Under the pieces are notes generated by a model that saw only the letters and a list, made by a program, of their open reading frames with translations, was not told the origin of the DNA and searched no databases. The translations under genes were made by a program, and so were the position numbers. 64,000 bases of DNA, from the NCBI RefSeq assembly GCF_004923295.1, contig NZ_CP039634.1, positions 434,001 through 498,000 of the forward strand, given 5' to 3'. This DNA comes from Azospirillum sp. TSH100. Its GTDB lineage: Bacteria > Pseudomonadota > Alphaproteobacteria > Azospirillales > Azospirillaceae. This document shows, one piece after another, positions 10,025 through 21,468 of the stretch; position 1 is the first letter of the stretch, and the number at the start of each line of letters is the position of its first letter.

Positions 10025-10249
10025 ATGCCCAGAATTACGAACGCGGACGATCTTCCGGATACCGGCGACCGCAATGACCGCCTCGCCGAACTGGCCGACC
10101 GCACCAGCCTGATGGCCATCGACACCACGCTGCGGGCGCTCGGCAGCCCCGTGGGCGCCATCTCCGCCGCGGGCGTAGCGGACATCGCCCGGCGCATGAT
10201 GCAGGCGACCAACGATTTCCGCGCGGCGATGCAGGACGCCGCGGAGTAA
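10025..10249 (+). CDS. Small hypothetical protein in a putative CtrA regulon
   Basis: A 74-residue, mostly helical protein without membrane segments, cysteines or a signal peptide. I do not recognise the family. An AAGGAT ribosome site lies a few bases upstream of the ATG, and a consensus CtrA box is 60 bp further up. The placement suggests expression tied to cell cycle or motility. The C-terminal half has amphipathic helix character (ADIARRMMQATNDFRAAMQDAAE). Confidence 0.6.
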   Translation: MPRITNADDLPDTGDRNDRLAELADRTSLMAIDTTLRALGSPVGAISAAGVADIARRMMQATNDFRAAMQDAAE

Positions 10250-10305
10250 GTTTTCGATCAGGTGCAAGGTGGGTGGGGCGAGTGTGACCTCACCCCACAC
10301 GGCCG

Positions 10306-10725
10306 TCAGGCTGGCACCCCGACCCCCGCCAGATCGCACACCCGCGCCCACTCGTCATCGCTGACCGGACAGACCGACAGGCGCGACTGGCGGACCAGCG
10401 CCATCGACTGCAACAGCGGATCGGCCTTGATCTGCTTCAGCGTGACGGGCGTCTTCACCGGCATCACCGGCGCCACGTCGACCATGCCGAAACGGCCGGA
10501 CTCGTCGCTGGGATCCGGGTAATAGGTGCGGACGATCTCGACGATGCCGACGATCTCAAGCCCTTCGTTGGAGTGATAGAAGAAGGCGCGGTCGCCCACC
10601 TCCATCGCCTTCAGATTGTTGGATGCCTGGTAATTGCGCACGCCGTCCCAATGGGTCCGGCCATCGGCGACCATGCGGTCCCAGGAATATTTGAACGGCT
10701 CGGATTTCACCAGCCAGTAGGCCAT
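10306..10725 (-). CDS. EVE domain protein
   Basis: A 139-residue stand-alone EVE domain, starting MAYWLVKSEPFKYSWD and containing the WDGVRNYQASNNLK, GDRAFFYHSNEG and DVAPVMPVKTPVTLKQIKADP motifs. EVE is a PUA-like fold related to YTH domains that binds modified bases in RNA or DNA; the target of such single-domain proteins is not settled. It follows a YciI gene by 17 bp on the same strand, forming a two-gene unit. Confidence 0.88.
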   Translation of the reverse strand: MAYWLVKSEPFKYSWDRMVADGRTHWDGVRNYQASNNLKAMEVGDRAFFYHSNEGLEIVGIVEIVRTYYPDPSDESGRFGMVDVAPVMPVKTPVTLKQIKADPLLQSMALVRQSRLSVCPVSDDEWARVCDLAGVGVPA

Positions 10726-10742
10726 CGCCGTCGCTCTCCCGC

Positions 10743-11027
10743 TCAGGCCTTGGGGTAGACGCGGCGCCAGGGCCGGATCGTCACGCTGTCGAACAGGCCG
10801 GCCTTGGCATAGGGGTCGCCGGCAGCGAAATCCTGGGCGGCGGCGGCATCGGCGCACTCGACGATCAGCAGGCTGCCGACCATGCCGCTCTGATCGTCGG
10901 ACAGCAGCGGCCCGGCGGCGAAAAGGCGGTCGGCGTTGGCTTCCAGATAGGCCAGATGCTCGGCGCGGTTGGCGACGCGGACATCGGCGGCACCAGCCTT
11001 GTCGACGCAATGGAACATGAACAGCAT
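10743..11027 (-). CDS. YciI-like protein
   Basis: A 94-residue YCII-related protein with an alpha/beta ferredoxin-like fold. The His in AEHLAYL and the Asp in GDPYAKAGLF are the conserved putative active-site pair of the family. The reaction is unknown for most members. An AGGAG ribosome site is 8 bases before the ATG. It lies first in a unit with the EVE gene. Confidence 0.85.
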   Translation of the reverse strand: MLFMFHCVDKAGAADVRVANRAEHLAYLEANADRLFAAGPLLSDDQSGMVGSLLIVECADAAAAQDFAAGDPYAKAGLFDSVTIRPWRRVYPKA

Positions 11028-11166
11028 GCGGTTCGCTCCTCGATATGGTGGAGCGGGAGCCTAGATCGGATCGCGAAAAATCGGAATCGATTTGAAGCGT
11101 GAAGCCGACCGCAAAAATTTGAACGCGGGGGAAGCCGGCGGGAAAGCGCCGGCTGACGCCGACCCG

Positions 11167-11796
11167 TCACGCCACCACGCGCGGGCGGCGCGGCGGCGCC
11201 TTGCCGCCCTTGCACGGGCTGTAACCGCCCGGAGCGATCCGGCCGGGATTGATCCCCGTGCGATGGATTTCGCCGAAGCCGCGCAGCCCCATCTCCTGCG
11301 CCGCGGCCAGCGCGATGCGGCCGCAGGCCTCGGCGTCGCTACCGGCATGGTGGTGGTCCAGGGCGATCCCCAGAAAATCGGCCAGATGGTTCAGCCGGTG
11401 CGCGGTCAGCGTCGGCCAGGCCCGCCGCGCCATCACGACGGTGCAGAGATAGTCGCAAGCCGGCCAGTCCAGCCCGTAATCACTCAGGGTATGGCGCAGC
11501 ACGCTGATATCGAAGGCGGCGTTGTGGGCCAGGATCAGCCGGCCCTGCACCCGCTCGCGCAACGCCGCCCACACTTCCGGGAATTCGGGGGCGTCGGCGA
11601 CATCCTCCGGGCGGATGCCATGAATTGCGCTGTTGAAGGAGTTGAAGCGCAGTTCACGCGGGCGGATCAGATGCTCCTCCGTCCCGACCACGCGGCCGTT
11701 CTCGATCCAGGCGACACCCATGGAGCAGGCGCTGGTGCGGGTCTCGTTGGCGGTCTCGAAATCGATGGCAACGGCGTGGCCGGAAATGACGGTCAT
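11167..11796 (-). CDS. DEDDh 3'-5' exonuclease (DnaQ-like)
   Basis: A 209-residue exonuclease of the DNA polymerase III epsilon superfamily. The Exo I motif AIDFETAN supplies the first Asp and Glu, ILAHNAAFDISVL the Exo II Asp, and HHAGSDAEACGRI the Exo III His and Asp of the DEDDh set. The last 45 residues are Arg/Gly/Pro-rich and not part of the nuclease fold. It is too short to carry a polymerase-binding tail, so a role in repair or RNA/DNA trimming is more likely than replicative proofreading. It lies 33 bp downstream of the Nudix gene. Confidence 0.85.
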   Translation of the reverse strand: MTVISGHAVAIDFETANETRTSACSMGVAWIENGRVVGTEEHLIRPRELRFNSFNSAIHGIRPEDVADAPEFPEVWAALRERVQGRLILAHNAAFDISVLRHTLSDYGLDWPACDYLCTVVMARRAWPTLTAHRLNHLADFLGIALDHHHAGSDAEACGRIALAAAQEMGLRGFGEIHRTGINPGRIAPGGYSPCKGGKAPPRRPRVVA

Positions 11797-11829
11797 GGAG
11801 GTCCGCGAACTGGGGTTCAGGCAGGCAGG

Positions 11830-12432
11830 TCAGGAACGGATGAGGCGGGCGAGATCCTCGGGCAGCGCCTCTTCCGCCGCCAGCACCCGCAGCTTCAACA
11901 GGCTGGCCACCGCCATGGCGTCGCTGATGGCGCCGGCCAGCACCATGTCGATGACCTCGGCGAAGGGCACACGGCGCACCGCCAGAACCTCGGTCTCGTC
12001 AGGGGCGGACTCGCCCTGCTCCAGATCCCAGGCGACGAAGGTGTGGGCGACCTCGTCGGTGATGCAGTTCGACAGGTGCAGCTTCATCAACGGCATCCAG
12101 CGCCGCGCCGTCAAGCCGGTCTCCTCGCGCAACTCGCGCGCTGCCGATTCCTGTGGCTCCACGCCCTTGCGCCCACCGCCTTCCGGGATTTCCCAGCTGT
12201 ATTGCTTCAGCGGGAAGCGATACTGGCCGACCAGCGTCACCGTGCCGTCGTCGTGGATCGGCACCACGCCGGTGGCGAGGCTGCGGGGATGGACGACGCC
12301 ATAGATGCCCGGGGCGCCCTTCGGGGTCAGAACCTTGTGTTCGACCACCTCCATCCAGGCGTTCTCGTATTTCATCGTGCTGGTCAGCACGGTCCAGGGA
12401 TTGCCGGTGGGATCACCGGTTTCGATCGGCAC
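11830..12432 (-). CDS. Nudix hydrolase (ADP-ribose pyrophosphatase-like)
   Basis: A 200-residue Nudix enzyme. The Nudix box (G-x5-E-x7-REUxEExGU) is intact at about residues 88-110: GGGRKGVEPQ followed by ESAARELREETGL. Upstream WEIPEGG and downstream acidic residues resemble the ADP-ribose/sugar-nucleotide pyrophosphatase branch (NUDT5/NudF-like). The start is taken as GTG 12432 because GGAGGGG lies 6 bases upstream; longer forms lack a ribosome site. It is the first gene of a pair with the exonuclease. Confidence 0.85.
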   Translation of the reverse strand: MPIETGDPTGNPWTVLTSTMKYENAWMEVVEHKVLTPKGAPGIYGVVHPRSLATGVVPIHDDGTVTLVGQYRFPLKQYSWEIPEGGGRKGVEPQESAARELREETGLTARRWMPLMKLHLSNCITDEVAHTFVAWDLEQGESAPDETEVLAVRRVPFAEVIDMVLAGAISDAMAVASLLKLRVLAAEEALPEDLARLIRS

Positions 12433-12579
12433 GCGTCGCCCCTCCGTCGGTTGCGACCGGAGTATAGGGAGGCGTCCCGGTTGCCGCAATGGGCACACCC
12501 AGCAGGCGGACAGACAAAAACCGGTAAAATTTTCCGACAATTGACGAAAACGAAGATGAAATCGTTAAATAATGGTTTC

Positions 12580-12608
12580 TTGACAGACAAATCAGCTGAC
12601 CCTACTTC
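12580..12608 (+). promoter_or_regulatory. Possible sigma-70 promoter of the methyltransferase gene
   Basis: A perfect TTGACA lies at 12580-12585 in an AT-rich stretch. At 17-bp spacing the -10 would be TACTTC, a weak match, so only the -35 is convincing. Confidence 0.3.
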
Positions 12609-12690
12609 TAAATCACGGCGCCGAATGTCGATGTCATATCCGAAAGTGGTAGATTGCCGGTTCGCCGATTGACCTGGAAAGGGCAGATGC

Positions 12691-13770
12691 GTGGTTCCGC
12701 AGATCAGTCCGCAGGATTTGGAGCGGTGGCGTAACCCCGACTGGCGCATCCGTTTGGCCGCCTGGTGGGAAGGCTATGACCTGTCCCGCCTGCCCCGCGT
12801 TTCGACCCGGCCTGACCTGCGTAACTTGGCCCCGTATAATCAGGCAGGCCGCCGCCACCCCGGACCAGTGGACGCGGTCGGTACGGCTTCCCTTTCGGGC
12901 CCACCGAGCGCGACCGCGTCACCAGACACGCCCCCGGACCCGGCCCTGACCGGCGGAAATCCGGAACTGGACCGGCTGGCGTTGATGCAGCTCGACCGTC
13001 ATGGCGAGCCGGTCTGGTCGCCCGCGCGCAGCGAGGGGGCGCAGCTTCTCTGGGGTCAGGACATGACCGGGCCGGAGGAGGCGTCCTGGATGGTCGACTC
13101 CGTCCGCTCCTTCGGGCTGAACCCGGCCAAAAGCGTGCTGGATCTGTCGGCCGGCCTGGGCGGCACAGCCCGCGCGCTGGTGGAAAACTGCGACACCTGG
13201 GTAACCGGGCTGGAGCCGTCGCCGTTGCTGGCGAAGCTGGCGATGGACCGGTCGAAGGCGCTGGGGCTGTCGAAAAAGGCGCCCATCACCCATTACGACC
13301 CGGAGCATTTCAATCAGGCCGGCAGTTTCGACCTCGTGATGGCCGACCGTATCGTCCACCGCGTGCGCGACAAGGATCTTTTCCTCGATCGCCTCGGCGA
13401 CTGCGTGAAGCCCAAGGGCGGCATCGCCCTGTTCGATTACGTGATCGACGGCACCCCCGGTTCCTGGGACAGCTGGAACGGCTGGCGGGATGAGGAACCT
13501 ATGGAGGTCTATCCCTGGACCGCCACCCGCATGGCCGACGAACTGACCCAGCGCAACCTGGACCTCCGCATCAGCGAGGATCTGACCCAGCTGCACCGTC
13601 GCCACATCATCGACCGGGTAAGGAAGCTGGCTGACACGCTGGCCGCCGCCGTGCCGCCCGCCCCGGTACTGGCGGCGCTGAAGCGCGAACTGGCGCTGTG
13701 GTGGGCGCGGCTGCGGGTTCTGGGCAGTGGCCTGCGCTTCGTCCGCTATGTGGCGATGAAACCGGCGTAA
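12691..13770 (+). CDS. SAM-dependent methyltransferase-like protein
   Basis: A 359-residue protein with a Rossmann methyltransferase domain at about 125-270. Motif I is VLDLSAGLGGTA, motif II has the acidic GLEPS and post-I region, and FDLVMADRIVHRVRDKDLFLDRL and KGGIALFDYVID supply the later strands. The first 60 residues are Trp/Arg-rich (WRNPDWRIRLAAWWEGYDL) and may bind a partner; residues 60-95 look disordered. It resembles class I methyltransferases acting on small molecules, but the substrate is unknown. GTG start with GGAAAGGG upstream. Confidence 0.72.
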   Translation: MVPQISPQDLERWRNPDWRIRLAAWWEGYDLSRLPRVSTRPDLRNLAPYNQAGRRHPGPVDAVGTASLSGPPSATASPDTPPDPALTGGNPELDRLALMQLDRHGEPVWSPARSEGAQLLWGQDMTGPEEASWMVDSVRSFGLNPAKSVLDLSAGLGGTARALVENCDTWVTGLEPSPLLAKLAMDRSKALGLSKKAPITHYDPEHFNQAGSFDLVMADRIVHRVRDKDLFLDRLGDCVKPKGGIALFDYVIDGTPGSWDSWNGWRDEEPMEVYPWTATRMADELTQRNLDLRISEDLTQLHRRHIIDRVRKLADTLAAAVPPAPVLAALKRELALWWARLRVLGSGLRFVRYVAMKPA

Positions 13771-14117
13771 CACCTTCCCAATGTTCATATGAGTAAAGAA
13801 GGAACCCCCGGAGACGTCATAGCATGATCGAGGGGAACGGACCGCCGCCGCCCGCAAGGCGGGCTGCGGCACTGCAATCCATGCCCCGCCTATGTTCGTG
13901 CTTTCTTGGAGCCATGCGTTTGATCTGCCGGGGGCCTCGCCCTACATCTTGCCTGCATGACTTGCGGGCGCCCACGGGGCTGCCTCAGTCTTTTGGATGA
14001 TCCTCAGGTCATTTGACCGATCGTCCTGCGGACCGTCATCACCTGAACCGTAACCGAAGCACTCTCCCAAGCGCCGCCCAAGGCGCACGCCAGACCCAAT
14101 CGCCAAGGAGGCTTCCC
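13771..14117. other. Intergenic region upstream of acnA
   Basis: 347 bp with no gene I can support. It holds a good AAGGAGG ribosome site at 14105-14111 for acnA and presumably the acnA promoter. A frame of about 59 codons from 13824 is rich in Pro, Arg and Cys and not protein-like. Confidence 0.5.
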
Positions 14118-16808
<2,691 letters not shown>

Positions 16809-16831
16809 GGCTGCCGGACTTCGGATGGGAC

Positions 16832-16864
16832 AAGGGCCGCTTCCCGGTGGGGAGCGGCCCTTTT
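16832..16864. terminator. Terminator after acnA
   Basis: AAGGGCCGCTTCCC pairs with GGGGAGCGGCCCTTTT across a GGT loop. It lies between converging acnA and the sensor kinase and can serve both. Confidence 0.85.
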
Positions 16865-16892
16865 CGCTGTCGGCGCTACCGAAGCCGGCGCT

Positions 16893-19800
16893 TTACGCCG
16901 CGCCGGCGCTCGCCATCATGCGACGGAGGTCGTTGGGGAAAACCGGCTTGTGCAGGATACGGAAGCCGCGGCGCTCGGCCTCCTCCTGGCGCTCGCTGCT
17001 GGTGTCGCCGGTCAGGATGATGCCGGGAACCGACTGGCCCAGCATGGTCTGGACGGCGCTCACCGCCTCCGGGCCGGTGCGGCCCTGCTGGAGCTGGTAG
17101 TCGGCCAGCACGATCTGCGGGCAGCGGCCATCGGCGCGCAGCCGTTCCAGCGCCTGATCGCCCGACTTGGCGGTCAGCACGTCATAGCCCCAGCCCTCCA
17201 GGATCGCCTTGAGGCCGAGCAGGATGATCGCCTCGTCGTCGATCACCAGTACCATGCCCTTGTCGGAGCCGCCCGTGGCCGGGGGCGCCACGACGGGCGC
17301 GGCAGCAGCCGTCTTCATGGCCGTCCCTCCGCTCCGCCCACCGCCGAAGGCGCTGGCGATGGCGCTGATCGCCCGCCCCCGGTCGTTCGCGGCCTCGTTG
17401 GCGGCCGCATCATTGGCGACCGCATCATTGACGATGGACCGGCGCGCCAGCGTCGCCGCGGCGGCGGCGGTGCCGCTGGCCGGACGCGCGTTGCCCAGAA
17501 TGACCCGCGGCAGTTCCACCGCGAAGACCGAGCCCTTGCCTTCCCACGAGCGCACCGTCACCGGATGGCCCAACAGTCGCGACAGGCGCTTGACGATGGC
17601 GAGACCCAGGCCGAGGCCACGTTCGCTGCGCTCGCCCAGCTGGGTGAACTCCTCGAAGATGTCCTCCAGCCGGTCGGCGGGGATGCCGGCGCCGGTGTCC
17701 CACACCTCCACCCGCATGCCCGACGGCGTCCGGCGGCAGCCCAGCAGCACCTTGCCCCTGCTGGTGTAGCGCAGCGCGTTTTCCACGAGGTTGCGCAGGA
17801 TCCGCTCCAGATGGGCCGGATCGGTGCGGACCCAGGCGCGGGTCGGCACGGCGCGCAGCACCAACCCCTTCTGGGCGGCGCGCGGTCCATATTCGGCGAC
17901 CAGCCGGCCAAGCAGCTGGTTCAGCCGCACCTCGACCGGGGTGGCGACGATCTTGCCGGATTCCAGCCGCGACATGTCCAGGAGACCGTCCAGCAGGCTC
18001 TTCAGCGTGTCCAGGCCCTGGCGGATGTTGTCGAGGATCGGCAGCGCCGTATGACCCTGCAACCGGTCGCTCAGCGCGGCGGTGAAGAGATAGAGCGACT
18101 GCACCGGCTGGCGCAGATCATGGCTGGCGGCGGCGAGGAACTTGGACTTGCCGTCATTGGCCTGATCGGCCTCCTCCCGCGCGCGGTGCAGCTCGGCCTC
18201 GGCCTTCTTGCGGTCGGTGACCTCGACGGCGGCGCAGGTGACGCCCTCCACCCGGCCGGAGGGGCGGCCGGACGGATCGAGCAGCGGGTCGACGGTCAGG
18301 TCGAAGAAGCGATCCTCGCCCTTGCAACGGATGCGTACCTCTTCGCGGGCGCCGACGCCGCTCTCCATCACCCGGCGCTTGAGCGCCATCATCCCGTCAG
18401 CATCCTCGCGCTGGCTGCACAGGTCGGCGTCGGTGCGGCCGATCAGGGCGTCGGGCGCGAAGCCGAGCCATTCCGAATGGGCCCATGTGTAGCGCAGCTC
18501 CAGGTCCTGGTTGAACACCACCACGCCGGAATTGCGCAGGCCGGTGCGCACGCGTTCCTCGGCGACGCGCAGCGCCTCCTCGGTGCGCTTGCGCTCGGTG
18601 ATGTCGATGCCGGTGGCGATCAGATGGGTGACATGGCCGTCGCCATCGACCATCGGCGTCAGGTTGACATCCACCGTCATCTCACGGGGCGCGCTATCCC
18701 GCGCGCCCGAGACGCGCAGCCCGGCGTCGAAGCGGGAGGATCGCCCACCAGCTCCCAGCGCCAGCGCCTGACGCAGGCGCTCACGCCCGGCCTCGTCGAA
18801 GGACAACCAGCAGATCTCGTCGAAGGGGCGGCCGATGATGCGCGCGGCCGGCAGCCCGGCGGCATCGGCGGCGGCGCGGTTGACCTGGGCCACCGCCCCG
18901 TCCGGCGTCAGCACGCCGACATAGGCCGGCAGCGCATCCAGCACGGCGCGGATGTGCCCTTCGGACTGACGCAGCGCCGCCTCGCGCGCCTCCAGCCGGT
19001 CCGCCATCATGTCGAAGGCGTGGCCGAGCTGGCCGATCTCCGACGAGCGGTCGGACAGCTTGACGCGGGTGGCGGTCTTGCCCTCGCTCCAGTCGCGGGC
19101 GGCGCAGACCAGTGCATCGACCGGGCGGCGGATGAACAGGGTGCCGCCGATCCAGGCTGCTGCGGCGGCGACCAGAAAGCCGGACAGCGTCATCAGCAGC
19201 CCGTCGCGGGTCGCCCGGTCCACCACCCCCATGGCAGCGCCACGATCGACGCCGATGCTGATGAACAGGTCGCGGATGCCGGCAGACGGTGGCGAAAAGG
19301 CCAGGATGCGCGACACGCCGTCCAGCCCGGGCAGCATGGTCACGCCGGTCTCCCGCTCCGCCAGAAGCCCCAGATAGCCGTCCGGCAGCCGTTCGCCGGC
19401 ACGGCCCTGGGTGCCCGGCAACTTCACCAGGATGGTGCCGGCGCGGTCGGCGACGGTCAGGCTGGTGTTCTCCGGCATCGGACGGGCGGCGAAGATGGCG
19501 GACAGCCGCTGCACGTCGAGCGACAGGGCGACCACACCGCCCCGCCGGCCATTGCTGTCGGAATAGGGGGCCGCGACCGGCAGCTCGCCGCCGTCGGCAC
19601 CGGAATGGGTGATCGTCCACTCGCCGACGGCGAAACGCCCCTGCGCCATCGCCCTGCGGAAATGCGGCTGTGCGCCCAACGAGGAGCCGACGCGCGACGG
19701 GTCGGCGCTGCACAGGATGCGCCCGTCGGCATCGGTGATCGACAGGGTACGGTAGTCGGCGGAGCGGGTGGCCAGCCGTTCCAGATAGTTCTGGCAGCTG

Positions 19801-20033
19801 TCGATCTCGCCCCGGCGGAGGAACTGCGCCTCGGTCACCGCGGTGACCATCAGGCGGGCGCTGTCGATCAGGCGGAAATGCTCGCTTTCCACCTGCCGCA
19901 GAAGCCGTTCGGCCTGGAGCGTCACCTCTCCCTCGCGCTCCGCCCGCTGTTCGAGCACGCTGTAGATCTGGATGCCGATCGCCGGCAGAACCGCGAGCAG
20001 GACCAGGATGAAGAGGCGTGCCAGAAGGGTCAT
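16893..20033 (-). CDS. Hybrid sensor histidine kinase (dCache-HAMP-PAS-PAS-HisKA-HATPase-REC)
   Basis: A 1046-residue hybrid kinase. A first membrane segment (about 6-24), a double-Cache-like periplasmic domain (about 30-270), a second membrane segment (about 280-300) and HAMP (about 300-355) are followed by two PAS domains (about 365-490 and 495-620), HisKA with His638 (ASHDLRQPVQSLYLF), the ATPase (NLVENALRYTS, DTGAGIP, GLGLGLAIVKRLSRLLGH) and a C-terminal receiver with Asp978 (VLADYQLQQG). The HDLRQP box marks the group of orphan hybrid kinases with a C-terminal receiver. A low-complexity linker rich in Asn, Asp and Ala (VANDAAANEAANDRG) joins kinase and receiver. No response regulator lies beside it. 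A CtrA-type box is 104 bp upstream. Confidence 0.92.
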   Translation of the reverse strand: MTLLARLFILVLLAVLPAIGIQIYSVLEQRAEREGEVTLQAERLLRQVESEHFRLIDSARLMVTAVTEAQFLRRGEIDSCQNYLERLATRSADYRTLSITDADGRILCSADPSRVGSSLGAQPHFRRAMAQGRFAVGEWTITHSGADGGELPVAAPYSDSNGRRGGVVALSLDVQRLSAIFAARPMPENTSLTVADRAGTILVKLPGTQGRAGERLPDGYLGLLAERETGVTMLPGLDGVSRILAFSPPSAGIRDLFISIGVDRGAAMGVVDRATRDGLLMTLSGFLVAAAAAWIGGTLFIRRPVDALVCAARDWSEGKTATRVKLSDRSSEIGQLGHAFDMMADRLEAREAALRQSEGHIRAVLDALPAYVGVLTPDGAVAQVNRAAADAAGLPAARIIGRPFDEICWLSFDEAGRERLRQALALGAGGRSSRFDAGLRVSGARDSAPREMTVDVNLTPMVDGDGHVTHLIATGIDITERKRTEEALRVAEERVRTGLRNSGVVVFNQDLELRYTWAHSEWLGFAPDALIGRTDADLCSQREDADGMMALKRRVMESGVGAREEVRIRCKGEDRFFDLTVDPLLDPSGRPSGRVEGVTCAAVEVTDRKKAEAELHRAREEADQANDGKSKFLAAASHDLRQPVQSLYLFTAALSDRLQGHTALPILDNIRQGLDTLKSLLDGLLDMSRLESGKIVATPVEVRLNQLLGRLVAEYGPRAAQKGLVLRAVPTRAWVRTDPAHLERILRNLVENALRYTSRGKVLLGCRRTPSGMRVEVWDTGAGIPADRLEDIFEEFTQLGERSERGLGLGLAIVKRLSRLLGHPVTVRSWEGKGSVFAVELPRVILGNARPASGTAAAAATLARRSIVNDAVANDAAANEAANDRGRAISAIASAFGGGRSGGTAMKTAAAAPVVAPPATGGSDKGMVLVIDDEAIILLGLKAILEGWGYDVLTAKSGDQALERLRADGRCPQIVLADYQLQQGRTGPEAVSAVQTMLGQSVPGIILTGDTSSERQEEAERRGFRILHKPVFPNDLRRMMASAGAA

Positions 20034-20412
20034 GGCGTGGACGAGGCTCCTCCGCGAAACCGACCGGATGGAACGCCAGATGCTCCACCCTGCGGCATGC
20101 CTGAATGCGGCATGCCCATCGCTATCGCACTTATGGTTAAGCGCCGGTTAATTTGAAAAAGAATGAGCCAGGACAGCGCGAAGAACCTGAGCCAATCACG
20201 GATGTCTTCTCCAAAATTTCTGGCCGCCACAGAGCATTTACATCAAAAACCAGAACATACCACCATCGAGCGGCTATGGACGAAAGGGGTATGCCTGCCC
20301 CACTTGCTTGCCTTGTTGTCATTGCGGCGTTCCTGGACTTGTCTCGCACCTGCGGTTCTGCGTGGGGGCAAAGACGGGAACAGCATGGGGCGTCGGCTGT
20401 TGAAGCCTTGCA
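20034..20412. other. Intergenic region between the sensor kinase and the amidoligase operon
   Basis: 379 bp between divergent genes. It is lower in GC around 20130-20270 and contains a TTAA-N7-TTAA box. Short frames here lack ribosome sites and protein-like composition, so I see no gene. Confidence 0.5.
20137..20151 (-). promoter_or_regulatory. TTAA-N7-TTAA, putative CtrA site
   Basis: TTAA, GCGCCGG, TTAA: the seven-base spacing of CtrA sites. The final C of the consensus is missing on the plus strand (TTAAT), while on the minus strand the second half reads TTAACC. It lies 104 bp upstream of the sensor kinase start. Confidence 0.45.
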
Positions 20413-21444
20413 ATGACCACACCCTTCCTCCTCCCCCCGCTCCGCACCACGTCCCAGGGCACGCCGCGCCGCGTGGGGGTGGAACTTGAATTCGCCGATC
20501 TGGACGCGCCGTCGGCAGCCGCCTGCGTGCACCGGCTGTTCGGCGGCACCGTCACCGTCGAGAACCCGCATCGGTGTCTGGTGACGGACACCCGGCTTGG
20601 CGACTTCACCGTGGAACTGGATATGCGCTCCGCCCACAAGGGCAAGGGGGGGAATGCGATCCTCGACCCGCTGCGGCCGCTCTGGGGCAACATCGGCAGT
20701 CTGGTGATGCCCTTCGAGATCGCCGCCCCGCCGGTGACGGTGGAGCAGATGCCGGAGCTGGAGGAGATGGTCGCCCGCCTGCGCGCGCTGGGCGCGGCGG
20801 GGACGGAGGCAAGCCCGCTGTTCGCCTTCGGCCTGCATTTCAATCCGGAGGTGGCGCGGACCGACGACGATTACCTGCTGGACACGCTGAAGGCCTTCCT
20901 GCTGCTGGCCCCTTGGCTGCGGCGGGAAATCCGGGTCGACGTCACCCGGCGCCTGTCCGGCTTCATCGCCGCCTTCCCGACACCCTATGCGGCCAAGGTG
21001 GTCGATCCCGCCTATCGCCCCGAGCTGGGCGGGCTGATCGACGATTACTTGGCCGACAACCCCACCCGCAACCGCGAGCTGGACCTGTTCCCGCTGTTCG
21101 CCCATCTCGACCGCGACCGGCTGGCTTCGACGCTGGAGGATCCGCATGTCCGCCCGCGCCCGACCTTCCATTACCGGTTGCCCAACGCGCGGCTGAGCGA
21201 TCCCGGCTGGTCGCTCGCCGCCGACTGGAACCGCTGGGTGGCGGTGGAGCGGCTGGCCGCCGACCGCGCCCTGCTGGACGGTCTCGGCACCGATTACCGC
21301 CGGGCGGCCGAGGCGCAGCAGCTGGACGGCTGGGCCGGGCGCATCGACGCGGTGCTGGCCGCCAATCCGGGCATTCATCCAGCCATTCAGGGCATTGCCG
21401 GGCCGGACGAGGAAGCCGGCGGCCCGACCCGTCAGGCCGGCTGA
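20413..21444 (+). CDS. Amidoligase family protein (GS-like COOH-NH2 ligase)
   Basis: A 343-residue protein of the Amidoligase_2 type. It begins with the family core VGVELEFADLD, where the Glu pair is a predicted metal/ATP ligand, and continues with FTVELDMR, the EIAAPPV strand, a FGLHFNPEV His motif and RDRL...RPTFHYRLPN. The family is related to glutamine synthetase and was predicted by comparative genomics to form amide or peptide bonds; few members have been tested. It is followed after 24 bp by a class I glutamine-amidotransferase-like hydrolase, a pairing reported as recurrent for this family. The pair may make and break an amide-linked metabolite. Confidence 0.8.
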   Translation: MTTPFLLPPLRTTSQGTPRRVGVELEFADLDAPSAAACVHRLFGGTVTVENPHRCLVTDTRLGDFTVELDMRSAHKGKGGNAILDPLRPLWGNIGSLVMPFEIAAPPVTVEQMPELEEMVARLRALGAAGTEASPLFAFGLHFNPEVARTDDDYLLDTLKAFLLLAPWLRREIRVDVTRRLSGFIAAFPTPYAAKVVDPAYRPELGGLIDDYLADNPTRNRELDLFPLFAHLDRDRLASTLEDPHVRPRPTFHYRLPNARLSDPGWSLAADWNRWVAVERLAADRALLDGLGTDYRRAAEAQQLDGWAGRIDAVLAANPGIHPAIQGIAGPDEEAGGPTRQAG

Positions 21445-21468
21445 AGGAGCTTTCCGAAGGAGTTCTCC

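Noticed and set aside
13824..14000. Short frame in the gap before acnA
   Set aside because: No ribosome site and Arg/Pro/Cys-rich random-looking translation.
16950..20156. Over 1000-codon frame antisense to the hybrid kinase
   Set aside because: Same GC-driven artefact; the kinase on the minus strand has complete domains and phosphorelay residues.
20153..20416. Short frames between the kinase and the amidoligase
   Set aside because: No ribosome sites, no recognisable composition; the region is better read as promoter DNA.
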